Assembly (NCBI GenBank): GCA_014529385.2
Contig: CM043942.1
Location: 59,511,184 to 59,575,183 of the forward strand
DNA from: Adiantum capillus-veneris
Lineage: Eukaryota > Streptophyta > Polypodiopsida > Polypodiales > Pteridaceae
Length of the DNA: 64,000 nt
Reading direction: 5' to 3'
Shown here: positions 54,640 to 64,000 of the stretch, one piece after another
Numbering within the stretch: the stretch's first letter is position 1
How the letters are laid out: the number at the start of each line of letters is the position of its first letter
Notes under the pieces: model-generated
What the model saw: the letters and a program-made list of their open reading frames with translations, nothing else
Told to the model about the DNA's origin: nothing
The model's database searches: none
Made by a program: the position numbers and the translations under genes

Positions 54640-54960
54640 TGTAAATAAAGAGGATGAAAGAGAGCTACACAAGACAAGCACACACCACACATAGATGGAA
54701 AGATTCTTCTTCTTCTCACATAAAAGAGAGTACAAAATGACTAAATGCTAAAGATGAAAAGTAGCACATATGTACATGCGGTCACTAAGTGTGAAGACGC
54801 TAGAAGCGTACTAGGCTGGCACTATAAGTGTAGTCCAGCTGTAGAATCATTGGCAGAGATCCTTCGTGTCGCTCACCTAACGCGCCAATGAGTAAATGCT
54901 GTAAGCGGCCAAGACCCTTAGTGGATGCGAGCTCAAGATGTAGAGCTTGACATCGCAACA
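54640..54960 (-). repeat. 5' LTR of P2
   Basis: 321 bp, + strand form TGTAAATAAAGAGG ... CATCGCAACA, followed by the target duplication CTCAA. Confidence 0.93.
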
Positions 54961-56046
54961 CTCAAGTGACACCCAACACAGCCCCATGTCATAGAAGCAC
55001 AGCCCAAAAGGCCTCGGCGAGCCAACACCATAGCTTAGGAGCTTCACACTCCCCTTTTGATGCCCATGAAGGTGCACATATGAATCCTATATACCCCATC
55101 CCTCGAGGCCTTGAATCCATATATGGGATCTTACTCGCTCATATGTGGCACACTAAGAGGCAATTGGACTTCAAGCTCCACAAAAAACTTTAAGAAATTT
55201 CAAAAAGCCTCTTTTTAATCCAAACTTTGACCCTTTCCACTTGGTGGTCATGACTCCAGTTCTCGATCTATCAAGAAAGGCTCAAATACGACTTCTTTGA
55301 CTACAACTTCTCCTTCTCAGTCTGGACATTGACTCCAACACCGCCACAAACAATGCACACTAAAACTACAAAAAAAAAGTCATATTCCTCACAGTCATCA
55401 CCACCTACCAACTTCATCCTGCAATATCTCTCTGATCCGAAATCTGTTTGACACACTATCCCTTCTTGTGGCCTTCATATACCGCATTCATCACATGAAA
55501 ACCCTGGCGAGGCTCCCAAAACGCAATTGGCACACTGATCGAGGCGACTAAACTGGCATAGAATTGGATTCCTCTGGTGAAACTTTAAGTGGCAATAACT
55601 CGACATCCGGGATTCCAAAGGACGATCTAAAAAGACCAACTTGATCTCACAAAGAGCTCTATACATCTATATAGTTTAACCAACTTTGACCACCTGGAAT
55701 TATCTGAAATGTTCATCTTAGGTCTGCAATGCACTTCACCTTCAAACTGAAATATCTTGCACTTTCTATCTCTAATTGATGAGCCGTATTAAGATACTCA
55801 TTCAACACTTCAACCTCTACATATCTATGCCAAAAAACAACACGTTGGACATCCTTCACCTGTCATCTTGTCAGGCCCTTTATGGAGCCCATCTAGTCTA
55901 GAAAACCACATAAAGCATACATCTTTGCTGCCACTTGCGTGCCTAGGCCTTTATGTCTTCTCTAGCCCTTCTTCATGCACTTGTCAGCATACACATCTTT
56001 GCTGGTACCCTCTGCTAGGGTCGACACACTTTGGATGCACCGCCAT
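54961..56046 (-). repeat. Right-hand Y LTR, main part
   Basis: Inverted match to 23,078 onward (on the minus strand it begins TGGCGGTGCATCC at 56,046). At ~55,120 it has the empty site of the MITE-like insertion. It is followed by the purine tract complement (ttgcctaaccccgttg). Confidence 0.82.
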
Positions 56047-56751
56047 TGCCTAACCCCGTTGTTTTTCATGCTCAACCAAAAAACTACTTTATTCTCATAA
56101 TAGCTTCAAAAATTGCAAAACACTATTAGCAAACCAAAAGACACTACCATCAATACAATGCCCTTATGTCTGCATTCTACGCCAAACCTCAAGTGGGTTG
56201 CCCCACACCTGCATATCACAACCTCTTGGATCAAATTCCCATCGTGTGGCTACATCACACAAATAACCAGAAACACGTCCTGGGTCAAATAGAGAAATTT
56301 GGTTCACACTTTTCACCTACAATAGCTTACCATTGTGCTTCTCCCAATCATCAACCTGATTTCTCCAATTGTCTTCAACCACAAGTTAGTACATCATATG
56401 ATGAGTATCATAAATATGCCCAACCCCTTTGGTTTTTACTTCATCATCATCCTCTTGTTGACTTGGTAGACCATCTTGGCTATCCATAAGTGCAACCTTG
56501 CCCTTTTTTGCATAGCTCCAAACCAGGTGCACTACAACAACACTTGTCATCATAACTCCCATCAGCATGGACACCAACATAGCATTGCATGCCCTCTTTG
56601 ACAGCATATCCTCATCCATTTTCTTTGGTACTTCAACCTCCTCTCCTTGAACATTGAGAATCATCATATCATTAGACACATAATAAGGCATCTTTACCTT
56701 CATTGGCACAAGATCATCTGTGTAATCGAAATGATCATTGAACTTTGAGAA
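56047..56751 (-). pseudogene. Interior of the right-hand Y copy, coding remnant
   Basis: A minus-strand frame of 131 codons (56,781-56,386) is open across the X-Y junction. Its Y part has VPMKVKMPYYVSNDMMIL and EDMLSKRACNAMLVSMLM, with a close counterpart at 25,850-26,000, then SQDGLPSQQEDDDEVKTKGV, matching 26,080-26,140. The product is unknown: it is a Y-family-specific segment downstream of gag. The remainder to 56,047 is non-coding interior and polypurine tract. Confidence 0.6.
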
Positions 56752-58265
56752 TAGCGGAATTAAGAGAATTAGAGTGAGCATTTCTATGAGATTACTTTGA
56801 GAACATAGAACGTAAACCTAATTAGTGATAGGAACATAACCATAATACTTAATTAACTTGGCATGAACAATAATTTTGCAAGAGAGAGAGTTAATACCTT
56901 GACAATAGTTGAAAACCGGATTTATGTGGAGCCGGTCACCCCTCCAATAGGGTTTTGTATTGTAGATTCTCCCATCAAGGGAGAGTTTGTACAATACAGT
57001 CTTTGTGTTCCTTGTGACCTAGGTGATACAATGAAGATGGAAAGCTTCATGAGTCATGAGCATATCATACTCTTTGAAAATGAGTAAACCATCTCTTGCA
57101 TTAGTCCTAAGCCCTCAAACACCTTAAAAGGTGGATAAAGCTAGCGGGGAATGAGGGTAGGGAAGAGGAAGAAGAAACATTCATAGGAGAAAGAAATAGT
57201 TCCTCAATTATCATCACTCTTCTTGCTTAGCATACATAATAGCGTAGTATTGAAGATGGAGAAGATGGCAAGATTAAGCATTGGAGCATGGATCTTGGTT
57301 GGATTTGAATTCCATAGCCAAGAGTGTTGGTGTAGGCTGTCAACTTCTCTACAAGCTTGGAGAAGGAGATGGAGATCTTGCACTTTGCACCTAGCACAAT
57401 TATGAGAGAGAGAGAGTGTGTGTGTGTATGTTGGAGAGTATACCCTGCAAGCAATCCCCTAACTTCCTTGGTGGACCCCCACTTCTAGCTCATGATGGAA
57501 GCTCATTGGACCCCTTCAAGACTGGCCAATCACATGTAGAGTGCAGACCAAGCAATCATAAACTACCTTGGGACAAGTGTCCTCCTTTCCCCTTTGAGAG
57601 AGAGGACTTGATAAATGCATGCACAATTAATTAGATTAGCTAAAGTATTATTCGACCCCTTTAGAGGCCAACCACTAGTCTTTAGGAACCTTATGAGGTC
57701 AACATGGAGAGGAAATTGACATGTGTCCATGTTGCTTCATTAGGCAAGGCTTGAATTATTTGAGGGTGTCTTTGTCTAGCTCCTACAATGAGGGTTCACC
57801 CCCCTTGTGTAGGGATGTGCTTTGACTTTGTGGAACACCTCAAGCACCTTAGTCATGGAGCACCTTAGCACCTTAGTCATTAATCATTCACCTCAAGCAC
57901 CTTAGTCAGCAAGCAGAAGAAGCACCTCAAGCACCTTAGTCAGCAAAAGCATGAAAGCACCTGAAGCTTGGGCCGTGTTCCCAGCTCAAGCATATCCCTA
58001 GATTGCCTAAGGTCAAAGGAATTTTAACATTAACCTTTGGAGGTGTTGATTGAAGATAACCTAAAAGGTCTTTAAGCTCCATTAGGTACCCTTGCTCTTT
58101 GACATACCCTCTCTCATTTGGACCCTTTTAACCTTGGCCCCATGTTGAGACAGATCCATAAGCACATGTCTATATTCTAATCCTTGTTCTTGTTTATTCT
58201 CCCACATTAAACTAGTTTAATATGAGAAAATCATTTGTGTTGGTTATATATTAGATTTTATGACA
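56752..58265 (-). repeat. X LTR of the right-hand X copy
   Basis: 1514 bp, inverted match to 21,288-22,646. On the minus strand it begins TGTCATAAAATC after a tract agagagaggtaa and ends TTCCGCTA. It contains an array of cacctcaagcaccttagtca units (about 57,838-57,965). Confidence 0.83.
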
Positions 58266-58450
58266 TTACCTCTCTCTTGAAATCATAGTCATCCTCGACT
58301 TATGTGGTGGAAGAGATAAAGCCTTAGTCATTAGTCAATATTTCTTAGTGAGTAGAGGATCCGTTTTTACCCTATGACATCACTCCAAGAAGGATGAATA
58401 ATCCATTTGGTGCTTGGGAGACATAGTTGCTAGAAGCATGCCTGCTCTTT
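58266..58450 (-). other. 3' untranslated region of the right-hand X copy
   Basis: Inverted match to 21,100-21,287. It is interrupted after the target duplication tcttt (58,446-58,450) by Z copy 3 and resumes at 63,939. Confidence 0.75.
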
Positions 58451-58593
58451 TGAAAGGGCAAGGGGACTGGAACATGCTAATATCCACCCAGTCACGCCTT
58501 ATACTGGCCCTTGGCTTGCTAAATATAGGGACCCCCTTGATTGCATGTCCATCCTGGCCCTTGGCCGTGACTGGTTCTACCCTTGTCCTGACA
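58451..58593 (-). repeat. 3' LTR of Z copy 3
   Basis: 143 bp, + strand form TGAAAGGGCAAGG ... TTGTCCTGACA. Confidence 0.93.
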
Positions 58594-58605
58594 TTACCCC
58601 CCCCT

Positions 58606-58826
58606 TAAGAAGAGTTTTCATCCTCGAAAACAAAAGTGGGGAACTTCTTCTTAAGAACACTAATGTTTTCCCAAGTGGCAACCCTCATGGATCCAGTTGT
58701 TTGGTTGCCCGAAACACGGTTCCGCAGGAGGTTCAATGAAACCAAGAGTACCATCTTGATTTTCCACATCGTTGTCCATTTGCAATCATCTAGTGTGTAG
58801 ACTCTATTTAGAACGCACATGAGCAT
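58606..58826 (-). pseudogene. pol: Chromodomain-like C-terminal end of Z pol
   Basis: A 73-codon frame ends VATWENISVLKKKFPTFVFE followed by DENSS and a stop, 12 bases before the LTR. ATWEN-x-FPxF-x-ED is the usual end of a chromodomain-type gypsy polyprotein (ATWED ... FPxF ... LEDK). The corresponding but worse-preserved tails occur in Z copies 1 and 2. This is the best evidence that Z is Ty3/gypsy. The stretch from 58,827 to about 62,900 shows no other readable domain. Confidence 0.6.
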
Positions 58827-61800
58827 GCTAAACGAGTTATCACGACAAAGATGTACCTGAAAGAGTACCGCTTTTCACTTTCTATGAGGGTAACTTGATG
58901 ACCTAACTCATCAGCCAAGTGTAAGTCCTTGACTTGTTCTCAAATTTCATCAATTAACAATCCCACCCTAACGAGTGTCAAGGTTGAGAACCTGACTTAT
59001 ACATGAAGAGACTACCTAGTCGCAATATGCGTTAACTGATAGTAAGTAAACTCCAAGAAGAGCAATAAATGCTTATTACTTGGATTGATTGCTACTAATG
59101 TATTCACTTTGCATATCTTTTAGCCCAAGATTACACTTTGTAATCTACCTATCCCCTTGAATATTGACAGTACTGAGGTTTGTTTCCCCCACGGTTTAGA
59201 GACAGTCTTCCCAGACGACTGGTAAACGGGGATTTACAATATTATTGTATAACATTGTCGAGAATTCAACAATGTCCGAAATAACCATCATGGTAAACTT
59301 GAAAGATCTACAAATACCCAAACCGAGCCATGATCTCTATTGGTGTGATGAGTAGACCTCAAAAATAATCTCATAGAGATATTGCACATAGAGTGCAAAA
59401 TGCTTCATAAGCACTAACTTGAGGAATATGCATGCCATTCCAAATTAGCCTTTGCTAAACACTAGGGCCCATAGCACCTAGTGTGCATGGATTTAACAAA
59501 AAACAGATCCGAGCCTGTATATCCATGATCCTCCCTGCCAGTACTTATGGCAAATGTGATGTGTGTAGCACACAGTAAAGAGGAATGTAAATAGTTCTGA
59601 AAAGAAACTAAATACTTTCATTTGCAATCTTTTGCAAGCCTTGCTGAAACGTCTGAATCACGATAGAGGTGAAACATTGATCACTTCTAGGTACAGAAAA
59701 TGAAACTTTTTCATTAACAAATTATAGCCTTGCTATATGTATAAACAACCATCTGTAATGTTGTTTAGCAGTACTTGTACCTTAACAAGTCATTCTAAGT
59801 ATCTGACAATTTCTGGCCACAAAATTGCTCCTGATACGTCGTGCTAAAAATGGTCTAGAAAACAGATGTGACCAGCACCTAGGGACTTTGTCTTGACACA
59901 TAATTGAAATAATGGCGCCAGTGTCAGTCCAGAGACTTATATTCTCCACATGTGGAATATGTCTCATGTAAGGATGTGTAAAAAAGAACATCCTTCAAGT
60001 ACAAGATGTACTTATGTGTGGAGGTAACTGCAAACACTCTACAACGGGAGTGAGAGGGACCCTCATTCGCCTTGCTCCACACTAGCTAAACCAAACTCCT
60101 TGAGTTCCTAGACCATGTTGTATCCCATGTGACAACATGTGCCAACTTGAACCCTACAAGTAAGTTCGTAACAACATAAGGCATAAAGATAGATTGGACA
60201 CTTGGCCCAAAATACTTTGTCCCGACATGCCCTTGGCATGGCTCTGTAACATTCAAGCGTACTTATACGTCTTGAAAAACTGAGAAAAGCATACTAAAAA
60301 TAGAATAACACCAAATCAATAGATGAGTACCTGGAGATTTGAACGTAATGTTCACTTACCCGTATTAAAATGGAGAGGAGCACGTTCCCTACCTTTAAAA
60401 AAAAATATCATTGCACTGGGAACCCAGGGTGTTGCCTTTGCAATCCAAGCCCTTGGATTTAAAATCTACGTAGTCAAACCCCTTGGTAAGACGCCTTGTA
60501 GAAACTGCTCAACTAGCAGATAACGGTAACCAACATAGTCAACCATGTACATAATGATTGGAATCAACTTGAAAAGTGTGTTCGGTCGCTACCGCGTGGT
60601 AGATTGTGGAAGTGTTTCCTTGAAAGTATAACTGGGAGAGATCGATTGTGATCCTCAATGCATATCCTCAATGCCTTTGGGAGTATGTCCGTAGACACTC
60701 CGTAGTGCTATAGAGAGAGCACGAGACCCACACAAGTGAACTTCCAAGTTCTTATGGATAGCCATGCAGTTACAATTGATTGCTGCATCTATACTTTCGT
60801 GTAGAGATCAACTGTTGTGAGTTGAAGATTAGCAAAAACTCAACTTGAGTGTCGCACTGAAAACATGTAGTGCAAAAATGACACCCTAAACATCCACAAT
60901 GACAAGACTCTTCCTTGTCAATTAATGTCAATGTGTACTCCACTGGGTAGAGTTGTTCTATCTTGAGAACAATCATCCAAGGAATACCAATAGGTGGGTC
61001 TTATCCTTGGCCTGACAACGGCTCTTAGCCTGTTTGGCTCATAGTCCTTATGAAAAATAGTGTTCAATCAACGAACGGATGAGGACTAATTTGAGTAGCA
61101 TCTTAGCCACGTGCTAGCTATGAGCTAAGAGCACTTTGGCTCAAGCTAACTCACGAGCAAAACATGTATCAAAAGCTTCTTAGAAGATTTTCATTTTTTT
61201 CTTAAAGAGAGAGATAGAGAACGAAAAGAAGAGCATGCTGGACTGAGGAACTTTCCTTGAGTTTCTAGTGTGTATGTGCCTAGAATGTGTGCTCTGAGAC
61301 ATCTTATGCCTGACTGGCAGCTTATCCTATAAGCATGCAAGAATCTTCATGTATAATGTTGTCATCGAAAGAGGAAAGAGAAAAAAGAAGCCACAGCTTG
61401 CCCCACTTACTATGTATGGGGTCATGACTTTACAAAAATGACTTAATATGGCAGTTCGCTTGTGAAATAAGTAGAAAGTTTAGGTTCCGTTTAGTGTTGT
61501 TGTAAACCATCTCTTTTTTAGTCTGTCCGTGTGACAGAGTTGCAAGTGTGATAGCGCAAGTGTAATTCACGAGGCGGTAGAATTGAATCCACCTAAGTAG
61601 CATGCCTTGCATCCCGTCTGGTAATTCCTTGCGGAGAGTGATGTCCTCAACTGTGAAAACCAAAACCCTAAGTGCCTTGCACAGTTCAGACTGGTAGGGA
61701 ATCTCTGTCCAGTTCCCCATGCTCCTAGCATAAGTCAGATGGGAAAATCCCGTAACAAATGATGTAGGTCTTGACAGCTCATAGCTAAAAGATATTCATG

Positions 61801-63780
61801 TTAAAAAATAGACTTCAAAGTAAGAGAAAGTCGACCGTGTCGATCATTCACAAACCTGCTCGAAAGATAGAATGATATGTGCAAAGTATGTGCATCTGGT
61901 ACATACTTGAGTCTATGAGTGATATCCGTGATCAATCGGAGACGCCCATTGCATACCATAGTTATGAAGCACATGCTCAATAAACAAATATCAATTGTGT
62001 ACCTCATTAATTCCACCTACCAACAAAGCTTGCCGCGCAGAAGAATCGAATGAGTTGCGAGCCAGTAGGAAATCGGGAAATGATTTTCCAGATACTGATG
62101 TTTGGTTCAATAGGAATGGGTGACTGTGGAGTCAACTTCATTAGTTATGATTTCCTGCTTTTGAGAAAAGAATTTATGATCGGCCTTGCCAATCACCGTT
62201 GCTTATAAGGCATAGGCCATGCCCGAGTTGCCTCTACCAGCAAACAACCATTCCTCGTGGAAAACCCGTGTAGAGGTTATCTCTATCGGAGCCGTGCTCC
62301 TTAGTCCAAATATCGGAGTCGTGATCCTTAGTCCAAATCATGGTAATGACTACCAAAAGTGTACGTAATAGATGATCTTACCGAGGCACAATGGCATAGC
62401 AAGAGGAAGTCGAATGTGTTGAGCATTCACAAATTATCGACCTTGTCGAGTTGTACAATGTGCTGAAAAAATAAGAATAGTTGGAATAGATATGCCTCTT
62501 GGCATGATTACATAGACGGAGCCTTGCTCCATCGATGTCTTGAGCAGACAACTGGCTAGAAATGAATCCCAAGCAACTTACTTGACAAATTACTGGGATT
62601 GCAGGTAATGATCGGCCTTGTTGAGTACGTGACTCATACAGTCACAAGTTTACCGTTCAAGCGCTACTCCCTGCCTATACTTGCATGTACTGATGATGAA
62701 CAACTTTGTTTGCAAACTTCTGCAAAATTGAAATGAATAAGAAACATCAATTTGAAGTGTATTGTACTTACCGGCCATTGAAAACGTCACTATTGCCATC
62801 TCCAGCAAATATGAAGCAATTATGGATGTAAAGGTCAGGGCACCACATTGGTGGCGATGTTGAATAACCCTTATGCATGTCAATAGTTCTCAATGACCCC
62901 TTTCCGGCTTGCTTGTGTCGTTCATGGCTGTGAATACTCCACATGGTCCTTGTTATTAGCCATGCTTGTTGTAGACCATGCCAAGACGACCCTAGTTGTG
63001 GGCTTCAACCCTTAATTGGGTAGGGTACCCACCTTAAAGAATTTAAAAAAGTTACACAAAATTCATCTGCATCAGAGATGGCTGCCTGTGCTGGGAGAGC
63101 AAAAGAGATAGAGCGTCGTCCCTTCCTCGATTCATGGTCGAGCATGCCCGTGCTTGCATGCCCTTGCATGGCAAGAGTATGGAATCTGATAAGGTATGCA
63201 TGCCTTGTGTTGGCCATGCATGCGAGAGAAGAGACCCTGCTGCCTATGGGAACGATGCCCTGCTGAATTTGGTGAATGAAAAAAATAAAATAAAAAATTT
63301 AACCTAGTGCTGTAGCGATGGTAGAGGGGCTGCTTGTGCATAGACTGAACCAGAGATATGGCACGAGCCGATGCCCCTTGCAAGGCACTACCGTGACGGT
63401 TTTTTCTCCCCATGCCGGTGCGCTCCCGTCGAGCTCCATAGCTCTGGGTTCTGCGTAGGTCAGCCCCTCTCTTCCCTTTTCATCAAGAGGCCATGCACAC
63501 CACCGGTTGTTCCTTCCCTGCCATTCAAGAGAGGAGTCCCACAGCGTCGTCCCTCGTCTGTCAAGAGATCCTGCACACACGGTGTGCCTTGTTCCGATGG
63601 TGAACACCACAGCCTGCATGATTATGCATGACCATGCATGGCACGGCTTGCTGCTGAAAATGAGGGAGAAGAATTCGAAGAGAGGGAGGCCTTGTCTCAT
63701 GCTGCGAACGAGAAAGAGAGAGAGACAGACAAAAATAAAGAGAGTCCTTCCTCTTCCTCCATAGCTCTCCCCTCCCCCCT
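58827..63780 (-). other. Decayed interior of Z copy 3
   Basis: 5 kb without a supported ORF. It is collinear (inverted) with 17,340-19,600 and 34,900-37,690. The leader part (about 62,900-63,700) is rich in GCATGC and ATGCAT palindromes. The longest frame here, 218 codons at 63,955-63,299 minus, runs through the LTR and primer site and is not credible as a gene. Confidence 0.6.
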
Positions 63781-63794
63781 GAGCTCTGATACCA
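63781..63794 (-). other. Primer-binding site of Z copy 3
   Basis: On the minus strand TGGTATCAGAGCTC, one base after the LTR end: the initiator-Met tRNA type. Confidence 0.9.
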
Positions 63795-63795
63795 G

Positions 63796-63938
63796 TGAAA
63801 GGGCAAGGGTACTGGAACATGCTAATCTCCACCCAGCCACGCCCTATATAGGCCCTTGGCCTGCTAAATATAGGGACCCCCTTGACTGCTTGTCCATTCT
63901 GGCCCTTGGCCGTGAGTGGTCCTACCCTTGTCCTGACA
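63796..63938 (-). repeat. 5' LTR of Z copy 3
   Basis: 143 bp, aligned without gaps to 58,451-58,593. A TATA-like CTAAATATAGGG (or its complement) lies in the middle. Confidence 0.93.
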
Positions 63939-64000
63939 TCTTTAGTAAATTTCATTCTCCCAAGTAGAGTGACAATTTCTACTTGGTGTTGAGAGACATC
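63939..64000 (-). other. Resumed right-hand X copy
   Basis: Begins with the TCTTT duplication and continues as the inverse of 21,045-21,107, including the CCAAGTAGA/TCTACTTGG hairpin. The X integrase should follow beyond the window. Confidence 0.8.

Larger units (their letters stand above)
49796..54960 (-). mobile_element. Copia element P2 (Ty1/copia), minus strand, with perfect target duplication
   Basis: 5165 bp. Each LTR is 321 bp, the polypurine tract abuts the 3' LTR (minus strand cttgagggggag before TGTTGAG), and the primer-binding site abuts the 5' LTR. The 5-bp duplication CTCAA is at 49,791-49,795 and 54,961-54,965. The gene order gag-PR-INT-RT-RH is complete, but stops, frameshifts and catalytic substitutions make it defective. 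Inserted into the right-hand Y LTR. Confidence 0.95.
58451..63938 (-). mobile_element. Z copy 3: complete gypsy-type element with 143-bp LTRs
   Basis: 5488 bp between perfect target duplications TCTTT (58,446-58,450 and 63,939-63,943). Each LTR is exactly 143 bp. A polypurine tract (minus strand ttaaggggggggtaa) precedes the 3' LTR and a TGGTATCAGAGCTC primer-binding site (63,781-63,794) follows the 5' LTR. I count about 12 differences between the LTRs, roughly 8 percent, so it is old. The interior is heavily decayed. The empty site is visible in X copy 1 (~21,105). Confidence 0.92.

Noticed and set aside
63299-63955. 218-codon minus-strand ORF at the right edge
   Set aside because: It runs through the 5' LTR and primer-binding site of Z copy 3 into its leader and has no recognisable domain; a chance frame.

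Overview
This window reads as intergenic heterochromatin from a land plant with a large, repeat-rich nuclear genome. I found no host protein-coding gene, rRNA or tRNA gene that I can support. Almost all of it is LTR retrotransposons (Ty3/gypsy, mostly chromodomain-type, and Ty1/copia) inserted into one another. The lineage within plants (fern, lycophyte, gymnosperm or angiosperm) cannot be fixed from the sequence. Working labels used below: R = gag-only LTR element; C = chromovirus with 2.8-kb LTRs; X, Y, Z = three older gypsy families; P1, P2 = two copia elements.

Left part, 1-29,219, is a nest at least six deep. R (148-5858, + strand, intact gag-protease-like ORF, no polymerase) sits inside the 3' LTR of C. 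C (minus strand, continues past position 1, ends at 15,493) sits inside the integrase C-terminus of a Y copy (15,494-17,307). That Y copy sits inside a Z copy (17,308-19,810), Z sits inside the integrase of an X copy (19,811-22,646), and X sits inside a second Y copy (22,647 onward). This second Y is a tandem with a shared LTR (23,078-24,699), a gag-only interior, and a further LTR (27,046-29,219). A 289-bp MITE-like insertion with terminal inverted repeats interrupts the shared LTR.

Middle, 29,220-41,595: an anonymous stretch with a decayed gag zinc knuckle on the minus strand, an AT-rich stretch that may be an old LTR, then a Z copy (gag remnant at 33,895, 3' LTR ending near 37,940) lying upstream of X gag and integrase remnants and an X LTR (from 40,667).

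Right part, 41,596-64,000: copia P1 (minus strand) splits the X LTR. The LTR resumes to 47,820 and is followed by a second X gag, a truncated R-type LTR (48,907-49,609), a minus-strand Y LTR split by copia P2 (49,796-54,960, perfect CTCAA target duplication), the Y interior, a minus-strand X LTR (56,752-58,265), and Z inserted in X (58,451-63,938, two 143-bp LTRs, TCTTT target duplication). The composite X-in-Y on the right is an inverted counterpart of the X-in-Y on the left, so an old nested unit was duplicated.

Functionally, only R keeps a long undisturbed ORF, and it would need enzymes from a related element to move. P1 is young by LTR similarity but carries two in-frame stops and one frameshift. 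C, P2, X, Y and Z are inactivated by frameshifts, stops, lost catalytic residues or deletions. Useful internal controls are present: the empty target site of R is visible in the other LTR of C, and that of the right-hand Z in the other X copy.
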